Of a stretch of 64,000 bases of DNA, positions 1 to 8,832 are shown one piece after another. Where the stretch lies: the NCBI GenBank assembly GCA_020404105.1, contig JADBWH010000084.1:1-64000 (forward strand). Direction: 5' to 3'. The stretch is from Pseudanabaena sp. M53BS1SP1A06MG (GTDB lineage: Bacteria; Cyanobacteriota; Cyanobacteriia; Pseudanabaenales; Pseudanabaenaceae). Positions within the stretch are counted from its first letter, which is position 1. Each line of letters starts with the position of its first letter. The notes beneath the pieces were generated by a model. That model ran no database searches, had not been told where the DNA came from, and worked only from the letters and a program-made list of their open reading frames with translations. A program made the position numbers and the translations under genes.

Positions 1-135
1 CTTGAGGGCGCTCAAATGTTCTGTCGCATTCGTGGCTATATTTCGACTCTCAGAAAGCAAGGTGTTAATGTTCTGGCGTCTCTCAAACAAGTGTTTCTTG
101 GAAACCATTTCTTCCCAAATCTCCAGCCTGAGTAG
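1..135 (+). mobile_element. 3' end of an IS66-like transposase gene (partial)
   Basis: The reading frame open from base 1 to the TAG at 133-135 encodes 44 residues. They resemble my memory of the C-terminal tail of IS66-family transposases: a FCRIRGYISTLRKQG segment followed by a VFLGNHFFPNL-type ending. The rest of the gene lies to the left of the window. No inverted terminal repeat could be identified with confidence in the about 40 bases after the stop, so the element boundary is not placed. It sits at the edge of the accessory sugar island and suggests transposition has shaped this end. Family assignment is from motif memory, not a search. Confidence 0.6.
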
Positions 136-178
136 TTACAATTATTTTCATAAAGTAAAAATCAGATTAATTTCAAAA

Positions 179-748
179 CTATAAAGCTTTCCCAATTAAA
201 TTTTTTATGGGAGTATCCCAACCTTTATCTAACAAGTGTTCATATTTTTGTCGATCCTTAAGACGATGAAATGAACCATTTTGATTTTGAGGTTTAGGGA
301 CTATTTTGTCTCTCTTAATATCATTCCAATGTTTTTTAAACAATTCAAAAGCAGTTGCAGTGAGTTTATAATAACTAGTCTTCAGAGTGTCATTTTCAGC
401 AAAGAAAATCTCTTTTTGCACCAAAATATTGCCAGTATCGATCCCATAATCTATACAATGAATGCTTACGCCTTTCGGGGTATTTTCCAAGAAGCTCCAC
501 AAGTTTGGATCTGCTCCTCTATTCCAAGGTAGAAATGATATATGTATATTAATTATCTTATTAGGAAATAGTCCAATTAAATCTTCTTTCAAAATATGTC
601 TATATCCATAACTAATGACAAAATCTATACTCTCCACAATTTCAGGATTTGAATTAACTCTTTCTTCGGTAGATATAACTTCATCTCCGCATGATTCTAA
701 AAACTCTATTAGTTCTCTTCGATAAGGACTAAGCAACAATATTTTCAT
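179..748 (-). CDS. formyltransferase family protein (sugar N-formyltransferase-like)
   Basis: This 189-residue protein has the formyltransferase core: N67 and H69 in the NIHISFLPWNRG motif and D104 in DTGNIL, which match the Asn-His-Asp triad of 10-formyl-tetrahydrofolate-dependent formyltransferases. It is shorter than methionyl-tRNA formyltransferase (about 310 residues) and lacks that enzyme's C-terminal OB-like domain, so it more likely formylates an amino sugar or another small amine. It lies downstream of, and in the same orientation as, the pse-type island, which fits a sugar N-formyl modification, but accessory genes separate them. The substrate is inferred. Confidence 0.7.
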   Translation of the reverse strand: MKILLLSPYRRELIEFLESCGDEVISTEERVNSNPEIVESIDFVISYGYRHILKEDLIGLFPNKIINIHISFLPWNRGADPNLWSFLENTPKGVSIHCIDYGIDTGNILVQKEIFFAENDTLKTSYYKLTATAFELFKKHWNDIKRDKIVPKPQNQNGSFHRLKDRQKYEHLLDKGWDTPIKNLIGKAL

Positions 749-784
749 AGTAAGGCACTTGATTAAACAATCTAGAAATAACTA

Positions 785-1252
785 CTAGTTAGAAGGGAAC
801 CAATTTTCGTCTAATACTTGCTCAAGATTGGCGATCGCCTGTTCTGGAAAAGTGGCAAGGGGAAGTTGCAATCTATCACTGACAATCTCTCTCGCATCCT
901 GATAACATTCTTCAAAAATTTCTTGACAATATGCTTTCAAGCTAGGACTAGCTTTTAGTTCTTTATTGATTTGCTTGCGAAAAGTACGCACTTCAGCTTG
1001 CCAATGTCCAAAATTTTGCTCTCTTTCAGATTGCCAATATTTTAATTTTAGCAAGTGTTCAATTAATCGAGTCAGTAAACTTTCTAATTTTCGTTTATCG
1101 CGCCGACTCAAATCAGTAACCTCCTCAATCAGATGTTCCAAATCAAGAGCGCTAAACTCTCGCTTTTCCAATTGTTTAACTGTTTCTAGTACCCAAAGGT
1201 TGTAATCAGAATCATATAACGTTTTCGATACCATTTCTACTTGGGTGATCAT
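785..1252 (-). CDS. DUF29 family protein
   Basis: The 155 residues match the DUF29 family common in cyanobacteria: an N-terminal LYDSDYNLWVLET segment, a central LEHLIEEVTDL helix and a C-terminal FPEQAIANLEQVLDENWFP end. The function of DUF29 is unknown. A shorter start at 1234 (MVSKTLYD) is also possible and neither start has a convincing ribosome binding site. The gene lies next to a fragment of a second copy of its own 3' end (1271-1363), and a third family member sits inside the pse gene cluster at 18630-19067. Confidence 0.8.
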   Translation of the reverse strand: MITQVEMVSKTLYDSDYNLWVLETVKQLEKREFSALDLEHLIEEVTDLSRRDKRKLESLLTRLIEHLLKLKYWQSEREQNFGHWQAEVRTFRKQINKELKASPSLKAYCQEIFEECYQDAREIVSDRLQLPLATFPEQAIANLEQVLDENWFPSN

Positions 1253-1270
1253 GCTGTTTATTTCTCAAAA

Positions 1271-1363
1271 TTAATTAACATCAGGAAACCAATTTTCATC
1301 TAATATTTGCTCAAGATTGGCGATCGCCTTTTCGGGAAAAGCGCTGAGGGAAAGTTGCGATCG
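1271..1363 (-). pseudogene. remnant of a duplicated DUF29 gene (3' end only)
   Basis: Read on the minus strand this stretch encodes about 30 residues (ending in FPEKAIANLEQILDENWFPDVN and a stop) that match the C-terminus of the intact neighbour at 785-1252 almost residue for residue. Upstream of it the similarity ends abruptly and no start is present. It is best read as the leftover of a tandem duplication, or of a second DUF29 gene, truncated on its 5' side. Confidence 0.8.
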
Positions 1364-1427
1364 TTTTAGATAAAAATTTCTCTTGAGTTAACATTTTCAT
1401 GACCTCTCCATTACATATTGATATGAT

Positions 1428-2009
1428 TTACTGAAGTTCCTTAATAAAATCAGCGATCGCCTCATACTGATCGTAATAAGTGATATATTTTGCAAGAATA
1501 TTTAAATTTAAATTGGGAAAAAATCGACTTGCTTTGACATTTTTGTAAACTTGTTCTTCTAAATCATAGACCTTTAATTTTCCATCTTCCCAATACCAAA
1601 CTTCAGCAATGCCCATCCTTGCATACAAGTCTAAGCTATTAATATAGCCACTGGTTAAGACTACCTCTATAATTAAATCGGGAATATCTTTTTTGAGATT
1701 AAAATTATAGGATTCATCAGGCTCTTTGCGACCGCCTAAATCCCTACTACCTAAAGTCGCACTTCCTCGTTTATAAAAACGAATTCCAGAATGTCGTAGA
1801 TATACTTCTAATAGCAATCCAATTGTACTTTTAATCTCCTCATGCTCAGGACTCAAAGTCATAATTTCTAACACACCATCCAAATAAACAAATCTCACGC
1901 CCTCAACGCTAGAAAAGGCGGCTTCTATACTTTCAAACTGCAACCAACTAACGCCTTGAATAGTGCAGTTTGTGTCATTGATTTTTGCAGATCTGATGGC
2001 GACAGTCAT
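1428..2009 (-). CDS. Uma2 family protein (DUF820, PD-(D/E)XK fold)
   Basis: The 193 residues show the Uma2/DUF820 pattern. An early ISWLQFE-like part is followed by the acidic EPDESY segment and the PDLIIEVVLTSG strand, then the LYARMGIAEVWYW block and a C-terminal region of short strands. The fold is related to PD-(D/E)XK nucleases, but the biological role of these proteins in cyanobacteria is not established. It is the first of four Uma2 genes in the window and is in tandem with the next one. Confidence 0.8.
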   Translation of the reverse strand: MTVAIRSAKINDTNCTIQGVSWLQFESIEAAFSSVEGVRFVYLDGVLEIMTLSPEHEEIKSTIGLLLEVYLRHSGIRFYKRGSATLGSRDLGGRKEPDESYNFNLKKDIPDLIIEVVLTSGYINSLDLYARMGIAEVWYWEDGKLKVYDLEEQVYKNVKASRFFPNLNLNILAKYITYYDQYEAIADFIKELQ

Positions 2010-2054
2010 GACTAACCCTATATTAATTCTTCAAAAAACAGCCAATAAAAAAAT

Positions 2055-2720
2055 CTAATTGGGTTCAACACCTAAAGCTTTTAACTGAGCTAATAATCTT
2101 TCCGCCCGTTGGTACTCTTGTTCCGCCCGTTGATGCTCTTGCTCAAATCGCTGGCTTAACTCAAGGGTTGTCAAAAATTTTTGACCGTCAGGACGATATA
2201 TCTCCAGAGTTTCTTCGGTTAACGTAAACCTAATTTGTAAGCGGGGACTTGTCCAGTTGTTAATATCCTCAATGATATTGAGTCGTTTGTCTTGCCGATA
2301 CAAACCATGTAAATCATTACTCTCAGGATCATAGATGTAATATTCTTCAACCCCGTGGCGATCATAAAATTGTAGCTTTTTGGTCATCTCTTTGAGGCGA
2401 TTACCTGGTGAGAGAATTTCAAACACAACCTGTGGAGCAATGTTGCCCTCTAGCCATTGTTTATAGGAGCCGCGATCGCCTTTGGGACGATCAAAAGCCA
2501 CCATTACATCAGGCGCGACACGAATTTCGGGACTCCCTTCCACTGGATACCACAACAAATCACCCGCCACAAAAACCTTACTATCGTTTGCAAAGAGTAG
2601 CTCTAGGTTTTCTTTGATAAGAACGATCCAACGAAATTGTTGTGTATTATCTGCCATTGGTTGCCCGTCACTATCTGGGTAGTCAATTTTAGGGGCTGTG
2701 TGTATTGGTGAGGTCGTCAT
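2055..2720 (-). CDS. Uma2 family protein (DUF820) with a C-terminal coiled coil
   Basis: This 221-residue protein has the Uma2 core (APDVMVAFD, then PQVVFEILSPGNR and FYDRHGVEEYYIYDP). It ends in a heptad-rich tail near residues 185-215 with repeated QRAEQ/EQEHQ units that should form a short coiled coil. The tail is a common add-on in cyanobacterial Uma2 proteins and suggests oligomerisation or a partner. It is only distantly similar to the neighbouring Uma2 copy, so this is not a recent duplication. Function unknown. Confidence 0.82.
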   Translation of the reverse strand: MTTSPIHTAPKIDYPDSDGQPMADNTQQFRWIVLIKENLELLFANDSKVFVAGDLLWYPVEGSPEIRVAPDVMVAFDRPKGDRGSYKQWLEGNIAPQVVFEILSPGNRLKEMTKKLQFYDRHGVEEYYIYDPESNDLHGLYRQDKRLNIIEDINNWTSPRLQIRFTLTEETLEIYRPDGQKFLTTLELSQRFEQEHQRAEQEYQRAERLLAQLKALGVEPN

Positions 2721-2910
2721 GGTGGTAATTCCTGAGAAACCAATCTGCCATCAATTTAACATATTTCAAGAATTGCTTATTGCTAGGTTCTTGGGGCTTC
2801 AGAGGGAAAGCTCACTATGAAAACCAAGTCGCACTAGGGTCAAAGCATCTTCTGTAAGTGAATATGTGAGGGAAGTTGTCATCGTTTAGACTCCATAAAA
2901 CCCGACAAAA

Positions 2911-3945
2911 CTAGGCTGACATACTGTTTATTTTTGAGATAACGCGCTTTGCTCCGTTACCATCGACTAATTCTCGTCCTTTTTTACTCATGGTTTCGCG
3001 TTTGGGGCGATCGCTGATCAACTCCCGCAGTACAAAACCAATCTGCTCGACAGTCACATCCTGATGCCAACCCAGATTGATGATTACACCATGTCGATCT
3101 AATTCAGCAGCGATCGCTTTTTGATTATCAGCAATAGTAATCACTATGCTCGGCAACCCCATAAAAGCCAATTCCCAGTTGGTCGAACCACCTGCGGCGA
3201 TCGCTAAATCCGCCCAATCCATTAACTCAGGCATATTATTAACATTTTGTTGCAGGGAAATTACTAAATTTGATTCTGTAACTACAGCCTGTAATTCCTC
3301 ATAGTGGGGATTGCTTCCACCAACAACAACAATTACTTCTAAATTATTATTCACAAGCGATAAAGCTTGAATTACTTTAAGGGTGACATTATCGGGATCA
3401 CTGCCACCTAATGTGACTAATATTTTAGATGCGATCAAATTGAACACTCTTTCCCGACTTTGCCGTTGCCAAAACTCTTTTCTTAGCAAAGTATATTTTG
3501 TACCTAACAATAATTTGGTATAAGTTTCCCGATTAATATATAGTTTTTGATTAGCAGAAATATTTTGATTTAATATCAGGTCAGCATAATAATAATTTGC
3601 GTGACCATAATCATCAACAAACAATACATTTAAGCCATAATTTTTTAGGCTCTTTTGATACTTAAAATCAAAGCAATATCCATCGACCACAACCCAAGAG
3701 GCTACAGCTTTCTTAGCAATATCGGCTGTTTGTTGTGCATCTTCATCACCACCAACTTCAACAGGTAAATACACAACTTGTATTCCCTCTGATTGAAATC
3801 TAGTCTTTAAATTAGAAGAATCTCCAACCATTAAAAATATAGTTTCGCCTCCTTGATTGTTCCAAGTTTGAGCCAATGCTAAGCAACGCATGGCGTGACC
3901 TGTTCCTGTTTTAATAGAAGCATCAGCACGGATAACAAGCTTCAT
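2911..3945 (-). CDS. pseG: UDP-2,4-diacetamido-2,4,6-trideoxy-beta-L-altropyranose hydrolase (PseG)
   Basis: PseG removes UDP from the bis-N-acetylated L-altrose nucleotide to release the free sugar that PseI condenses with phosphoenolpyruvate. The 344 residues have the PseG N-terminus IRADASIKTGTGHAMRC, with H17 at the position of the known catalytic histidine, and a GT-B-like two-domain build with the LVTLGGSDPDN linker and the late AAGGSTNWELAFMGLPSI donor-site motif. It starts directly at the stop of the upstream methyltransferase, so the two are translationally coupled. It is the last pse gene of the minus-strand cluster. Confidence 0.88.
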   Translation of the reverse strand: MKLVIRADASIKTGTGHAMRCLALAQTWNNQGGETIFLMVGDSSNLKTRFQSEGIQVVYLPVEVGGDEDAQQTADIAKKAVASWVVVDGYCFDFKYQKSLKNYGLNVLFVDDYGHANYYYADLILNQNISANQKLYINRETYTKLLLGTKYTLLRKEFWQRQSRERVFNLIASKILVTLGGSDPDNVTLKVIQALSLVNNNLEVIVVVGGSNPHYEELQAVVTESNLVISLQQNVNNMPELMDWADLAIAAGGSTNWELAFMGLPSIVITIADNQKAIAAELDRHGVIINLGWHQDVTVEQIGFVLRELISDRPKRETMSKKGRELVDGNGAKRVISKINSMSA

Positions 3946-4941
3946 TTAAGATTTCCTTGCGACCAACAACATATTTGAAGACAAATTATTAGTAGACAAA
4001 AAATCTTGAAATGCTTCTCTTTGGATTTCTGATGCATCTATTAAGATGTATTTTAGAAAAGGCTGATGGCTAATATCAAAGCTTTTAGAAAGGATTTGAT
4101 TGCGGACTAACTCAGCATCTAGTCTACCAGGCGTTTGACTTTCAATAACTTCAAAACCACAATTTTCTAATAAACGGGTTAAAGAGTTGACGTTAAATAA
4201 ATTAAGATGCTCGTTATCCACAGCACTTGATTTATCACCAAGAGTTAAAATGTCAAAGCCTTTAGAATTTGGGCAAGTGAGGATAAATATCCCCCCATCA
4301 GCCAACAAATCATAACACTTTAATATAAATTCTTTGGGAGAAAAAAGATGTTCAATAACTTCAAAATTGGTGATTACATCAATAGGTTCTTTCCCAAAAT
4401 CAATTTGTTCTATGGGCTTCTCAATGATTTCTAAGCCTCGCTTTCGACAAGTTTCCGCTAGATCTGGTGTTGGCTCAACTCCAATAACCCGACTAAAAAC
4501 ATTTGTTTTCTGTATCTCTTCACAGAAAATACCAAACCCTGCACCAACCTCCAATAAAGTGTTTGTTGGTACATTAAACCTTTTACAAATATTAAGCACT
4601 TTCTGGACACGAGGTTTAAAAATTTTTTCTCGTCGTGCTGATTCGGAAGCTGGAAAAATGTATTGATTCCAATAAGCATAATTTTCTGAATGACTATAGT
4701 ATTCATCTAAATGCTCTGGACGAGGACGAGGACTAGCATAATTGGTTTCGCAATCATTACAAATGACAAACTGAATGCCATATTTTTCATATATCCTATG
4801 ACTATCCTCAGATCCACAGGCTGGACAAGGAACTGTGACGAAGTTGTCTTTGTGCTTTAACAATCGCGCAACATCAACAGCATGTCTTTCTGCTTGTCCC
4901 TTCATTAATTCGTTTGGACGAATCTCGGATTCTTTGATCAT
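3946..4941 (-). CDS. class I SAM-dependent methyltransferase with N-terminal zinc ribbon
   Basis: The 331 residues begin with a zinc-binding module (C39, C42, C61, C64). A Rossmann methyltransferase domain follows, with motif I LLEVGAGFGIFCEE near residue 150 and a VITNFEVIEHL post-I segment. A strong AGGAGA ribosome binding site precedes the ATG. The fold is that of sugar or small-molecule C/N/O-methyltransferases found in nucleotide-sugar clusters. Its position between the amidotransferase module and pseG suggests it methylates the cluster sugar or a substituent on it; the substrate is not known. Confidence 0.8.
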   Translation of the reverse strand: MIKESEIRPNELMKGQAERHAVDVARLLKHKDNFVTVPCPACGSEDSHRIYEKYGIQFVICNDCETNYASPRPRPEHLDEYYSHSENYAYWNQYIFPASESARREKIFKPRVQKVLNICKRFNVPTNTLLEVGAGFGIFCEEIQKTNVFSRVIGVEPTPDLAETCRKRGLEIIEKPIEQIDFGKEPIDVITNFEVIEHLFSPKEFILKCYDLLADGGIFILTCPNSKGFDILTLGDKSSAVDNEHLNLFNVNSLTRLLENCGFEVIESQTPGRLDAELVRNQILSKSFDISHQPFLKYILIDASEIQREAFQDFLSTNNLSSNMLLVARKS

Positions 4942-5050
4942 GATCTATCTCCTTGGTAATTTCAATTGGGCAAATGTTTTTACAGGAATCACTTTAAGGC
5001 TTGCTTGCTTATCCTTGTAATCGAACAAGATTATCTATTCTCATAAAACT

Positions 5051-6304
5051 CTATGGATAACCTTTTCCAATTGTTATGTACTTTGCCTCTTGTTTATATT
5101 CCAAAAGGCTGTTAGCTTCAAAAACAATTGGTGATTTTATAGAATTATAATTATCTTCGATTGATTGGTTATCATTTCTCTGCTGGCTCCAACCATTAAA
5201 TTGCCATTTGTCAGGTTCGATTTGCTGCCAAAACTTGGGGTTGCGATGTTGATTAAGCATAAATTGAAGAGATCGCGGAGTCATTCCCAGCCATTCACAA
5301 AATTGGTCAATGTAAGCTAGAGGCGCTAATTCATACTTATGGACAAGAGCTAATCCTTCGTCACGAGAAATGCGTCCAAATCTAATCTCACGACAAGCAT
5401 GATCTGTAACTTTGGAATAGCCGTGCTTATAAAGTTTCAGGAGATCATGGATATCCATGTAATTGAAACAATCAACATAATCATAACAGTCAAAAGTTCG
5501 ATTAAAGGATGCAGTTTTGTAGTCATACTCGCGCATCATTTGTTCATGCTGCACTTTAGGATCCCAGCGTACATAGTTGCCTAGATAGATGCCCCGTACA
5601 CCAACTGTATATAAATCGAGATCGCTGGGATAGCGATATTGCCAAATATCCTCTTCTTTAAGAATATCAAAAATTGACAGTAGATCGTCTGCTTCATGCC
5701 CCATCAAATCATGATCTTTCCGATAACGGCGAGTCATTTCAACTTCATGGGTATGCGAGAACATTCCAACTTGCTCTAATCCCTGATGTGCGCCCCAAAT
5801 GATTAGAGGGATTTGATAACGCACTGCGGTTTGTACAGGAAAAACGGTCTGTCCTGCTAATATTGGCCAATAGATGCTGCCAAATCGTCGTAAAGTAGTG
5901 CGTGTTATTTTTTTTACTGAAATAGGATTGATATTCTGATATAAAATGTCGCAATTGAACTTAATTCTGAGATTGGCTAAGTTGCGAATACCTAGAGGTG
6001 TATTAAAATATTTATTGTAGGTAACTAAAAGAGGGTTTAAACCCAGACGTTCTTTGACTAGGTAAACAATGTAGTAAGAGTCTTGAGAGCCGCTTACAGG
6101 AACGATACAATCATAATTTTGTCCATTGAGATTGCGATAGGGTTGGACTTGATTTTCTAGTAGTTTCCACCGATAATCCCAATCAAGATAATCTTTCTCC
6201 TCATGAATACGACAGCCAGAACAGATGCCTTCAGCATCTAGAGTTAATCCCAAAGGGTGGGTAGTTGCGTAAAGACAGCGTTGGCAAAAGTAAATTTTAG
6301 ACAT
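5051..6304 (-). CDS. N-acetyl sugar amidotransferase (WbpG/PseA-like), atypical P-loop
   Basis: Members of this family use ammonia from a HisH/HisF pair to turn an acetamido group of a sugar into an acetamidino group. The 417 residues carry an N-terminal zinc site (C7, C10, C28, C31) and an ATP pyrophosphatase-type loop at residues 71-76. The loop reads SGSQDS instead of the usual SGGKDS. It overlaps the hisF-like gene upstream by 8 bases. A second amidotransferase lies on the other side of hisH/hisF, so the pair may act on different positions, or this copy may have changed specificity. Confidence 0.85.
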   Translation of the reverse strand: MSKIYFCQRCLYATTHPLGLTLDAEGICSGCRIHEEKDYLDWDYRWKLLENQVQPYRNLNGQNYDCIVPVSGSQDSYYIVYLVKERLGLNPLLVTYNKYFNTPLGIRNLANLRIKFNCDILYQNINPISVKKITRTTLRRFGSIYWPILAGQTVFPVQTAVRYQIPLIIWGAHQGLEQVGMFSHTHEVEMTRRYRKDHDLMGHEADDLLSIFDILKEEDIWQYRYPSDLDLYTVGVRGIYLGNYVRWDPKVQHEQMMREYDYKTASFNRTFDCYDYVDCFNYMDIHDLLKLYKHGYSKVTDHACREIRFGRISRDEGLALVHKYELAPLAYIDQFCEWLGMTPRSLQFMLNQHRNPKFWQQIEPDKWQFNGWSQQRNDNQSIEDNYNSIKSPIVFEANSLLEYKQEAKYITIGKGYP

Positions 6305-7082
6305 GAGTTAGCAATGAATAGATTGGTGAATGGAAGGGACAACGAAGTTGCTCAGACGCTATAGCTTGCTTATATCTTTGCAGTGATTGTTCTTTGTAGT
6401 TCAAAAAATTGCCTATGGCGATCCCTACAACATTCGGCTGACACAATAATTCAGTTATTTGTGCTGGCTCACTCACCCCCCCAAAAGCAATTATGGGAAT
6501 ATTCGGCAATGGAAAATTTTTAACCAAATTTGGCTCAAAACTGAGGGCTTTTCCCTCATGTAACCAGTCTGAAATAAGTATTTCTGAAATTATCCCTGAC
6601 TGAATAGTTGTTAAAAGTTGATCAGAGATCGCCATTTTCGTTTGAGTTCGGTAGTCAAACCATTTCACTCTAATATCTTGCCAAGATAGCGGTATAGAAG
6701 CAATTACAGCTTGTGCCCCTAGTCTCTCTGATAGATGCTGTACCTCTTGAAGATCATCATGTAATAGCGCATCTACCACTAGACGATCAGCCCCATACTG
6801 AATCACTTTAACGCCATCAGCAACATTACGAATCCCGCCACCATAGATTAAGGGAGTTGATAAACCAAGTTTACCAATACCTTCCAATAGGCGAAAATCA
6901 GGCTCAATTTTTCGGCGAGATCGATCAATAACCTGTATCAAAATCTCATCAGCACCCCAGCGATCAAGATTTTCAATTAGACATTCTGGTCTACCTAAAG
7001 GTAAATAGCGCTCATAACCAAAGGACTGTACCGCCCAACCATCTTTAACCGTGACAACTCCGATCAAGCGTTTTTTTAGCAT
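6297..7082 (-). CDS. HisF-like subunit of the amidotransferase system (catalytic aspartates replaced)
   Basis: This (beta/alpha)8-barrel protein of 261 residues is a paralogue of the imidazole glycerol phosphate synthase cyclase subunit. In these sugar clusters it pairs with the HisH-like glutaminase and passes ammonia on. The two catalytic aspartates of true HisF (D11 and D130 in the Thermotoga protein) are replaced here by T11 in TVKDG and P131 in ASIPLS. It should therefore be unable to make IGP and is not a histidine gene. The start overlaps the hisH-like stop, which fits a fixed-ratio complex. Confidence 0.88.
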   Translation of the reverse strand: MLKKRLIGVVTVKDGWAVQSFGYERYLPLGRPECLIENLDRWGADEILIQVIDRSRRKIEPDFRLLEGIGKLGLSTPLIYGGGIRNVADGVKVIQYGADRLVVDALLHDDLQEVQHLSERLGAQAVIASIPLSWQDIRVKWFDYRTQTKMAISDQLLTTIQSGIISEILISDWLHEGKALSFEPNLVKNFPLPNIPIIAFGGVSEPAQITELLCQPNVVGIAIGNFLNYKEQSLQRYKQAIASEQLRCPFHSPIYSLLTHV

Positions 7083-7693
7083 CAGCAGGTAGTAAGTCCC
7101 AAAATCAAATTTTTAAGTAGCTCTCGTCCAGCGTATTGACTCTTTTCTGGATGAAACTGTAGTCCAACTATATTACCATTGCAGATCGCGGCGGTAATCT
7201 CTTGAGAGTATTGGGAGATCGCGATTTGATATTTATCTGCTCCTTGATAGGTAAATGAATGATTAAAATAAAAAGCTTGAGCATCACTGGATGTAATTAG
7301 TGAATCCTGTTGTATACATTTAATAGTATTCCAGCCAATATGCCATTTTGACGCTGTAAGCGGAACGATCTCACCCTCAATTAAATTTAAACCTAACGTG
7401 TAATCAAACTCATAGGAAGCAGTCGTTAATAACTGCATACCCAAACAAATTCCAATTATCGGACGTTGTATCTCAGCTTGCTTTTGCAGATAATTCACTA
7501 ATCCGCGATCGTGCAGTGCTTGCATTGCTGAAGGGAAAGCTCCCACCCCAGGAAGAATCAAGATATCAGTACGATCTAAAATCTCTAGATCGTCACTAAT
7601 CCGCACCTTAAAGCCCATACTTTTGAGGCTATGCATCACAGATGCATGGTTCCCCATTCCATAATCAACAATTCCGATGCTCAGATTACTCAT
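7082..7693 (-). CDS. HisH-like glutamine amidotransferase subunit
   Basis: This class I glutaminase of 203 residues hydrolyses glutamine to supply ammonia. The nucleophile is C83 in GICLGMQLL and the His/Glu pair is H181 and E183 in FHPEKSQ. An oxyanion-strand PGVGAFPSAM motif lies near residue 50. Its stop overlaps the start of the hisF-like gene and its start overlaps the end of the second amidotransferase, so the three are co-translated. By position it feeds the WbpG/PseA-like enzymes and not histidine synthesis. Confidence 0.88.
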   Translation of the reverse strand: MSNLSIGIVDYGMGNHASVMHSLKSMGFKVRISDDLEILDRTDILILPGVGAFPSAMQALHDRGLVNYLQKQAEIQRPIIGICLGMQLLTTASYEFDYTLGLNLIEGEIVPLTASKWHIGWNTIKCIQQDSLITSSDAQAFYFNHSFTYQGADKYQIAISQYSQEITAAICNGNIVGLQFHPEKSQYAGRELLKNLILGLTTC

Positions 7694-8823
7694 AGTCCTA
7701 CCCCCACTTGAAACTTACGACTAATCGTTCCATTGGATTCTAATGTAAACAAGTCTCGATTTAGAGAAGCGTGAACCTGTTCCCAAAAACGATCAACGGA
7801 TATGTCAATATAATTACAGAAACTTTCTATATATTCGTCACTGCAAGCATCATCATACTTTTCGACAACTGGGATCGCCTGTTCACGAGTTATTCTACCA
7901 AGACGAATTTCTTCATTGACATAATCAGTCACTCGACCAAACCCAAATTTATAGTATTTGATCATTTGATTAAGTGTTACCCAATCCTCATCAAGGGCAG
8001 TCACACCATAAAGATCGCCTGTATTTTCGACCATATCCTCGCGTATTTCTAGTCCATTAGCACAGGCATAGGTAGCATTATTCACCAGAGACCAATCACC
8101 CCAAAACCATCCTAAATAGACAATTTGCAGTTTTAATGCCTCAAATTCTTTAGACTGAGGATATACATAGGGAAGCAGCTCTTGCTGCCAAAATCCTGCT
8201 TTTAGCATCCATTCTAGACCACCACCAGAGAGCGTATTCATATACCGCAAGTTATTGCCGTCATAGCCTTTACGTCCCAGCGTCTTCAAATCTCCTAACT
8301 GTAAGCCAGGGTTTTCACCCCAGAAAATCAGGGGGATTTGATAACGAATAGCGATTTGAGGAACAGAAGCAAATAGGGCTAACTCAGTAGAACGCCCCCA
8401 ATTTGTAAATTCATCAAAACTAGCTCTCATCAGCAATCGCCAAGTTTCAGGTGCAGGAGCAGAGAAAAGTACATCAAAACCTAGTTCAATCAGGTTAGAG
8501 ATATTATCGACACCTCTTTGAGTAACCTGTGGCGGTGGATAACTGAGGCACACTAAAAGAGGCTTTAATCTTAACTTGTCGCGCACATATAGAGCCTGTC
8601 TGGTACTATCTTTGCCTCCACTCACACCGATAATACAGTCAAAATATTGACTAGATTGACGGGGAAATTGTTTTAATAAGTCATTTAATATGTCATAGCG
8701 TTCTTGCCAATCAACATCTTTTAGCTGATGAAAATAATTGCAAGCAGGACAAAGTCCCTCATCCGTAAACTGAGAATTAGGTCGGGTATCTGGTTGCAGG
8801 CAGCACTGGCAGTACTTCATCAC
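7690..8823 (-). CDS. N-acetyl sugar amidotransferase (WbpG/PseA-like)
   Basis: The 377 residues have an N-terminal zinc site (C5, C8, C25, C28) and a canonical ATP-binding loop SGGKDS at residues 68-73. The body is typical of N-acetyl sugar amidotransferases (an IRYQIPLIFWGENPG segment is visible). The family makes acetamidino sugars such as PseAm in Campylobacter or the 3-acetamidino uronate of Pseudomonas aeruginosa. It is the more standard of the two copies and directly overlaps the hisH-like gene. Two amidotransferases in one operon suggest two amidino positions, or one active and one diverged enzyme. Confidence 0.87.
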   Translation of the reverse strand: MMKYCQCCLQPDTRPNSQFTDEGLCPACNYFHQLKDVDWQERYDILNDLLKQFPRQSSQYFDCIIGVSGGKDSTRQALYVRDKLRLKPLLVCLSYPPPQVTQRGVDNISNLIELGFDVLFSAPAPETWRLLMRASFDEFTNWGRSTELALFASVPQIAIRYQIPLIFWGENPGLQLGDLKTLGRKGYDGNNLRYMNTLSGGGLEWMLKAGFWQQELLPYVYPQSKEFEALKLQIVYLGWFWGDWSLVNNATYACANGLEIREDMVENTGDLYGVTALDEDWVTLNQMIKYYKFGFGRVTDYVNEEIRLGRITREQAIPVVEKYDDACSDEYIESFCNYIDISVDRFWEQVHASLNRDLFTLESNGTISRKFQVGVGL

Positions 8824-8832
8824 TATTGCTAC

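Noticed and set aside
2-184. A 60-residue plus-strand frame at the left edge
   Set aside because: It is the shifted shadow of the transposase end, whose in-frame translation (stop at 133-135) is far more convincing.
6297-7693. hisF and hisH of histidine synthesis
   Set aside because: Active-site aspartates are missing from the HisF-like protein and the genes overlap sugar amidotransferases; the pair serves the sugar cluster.
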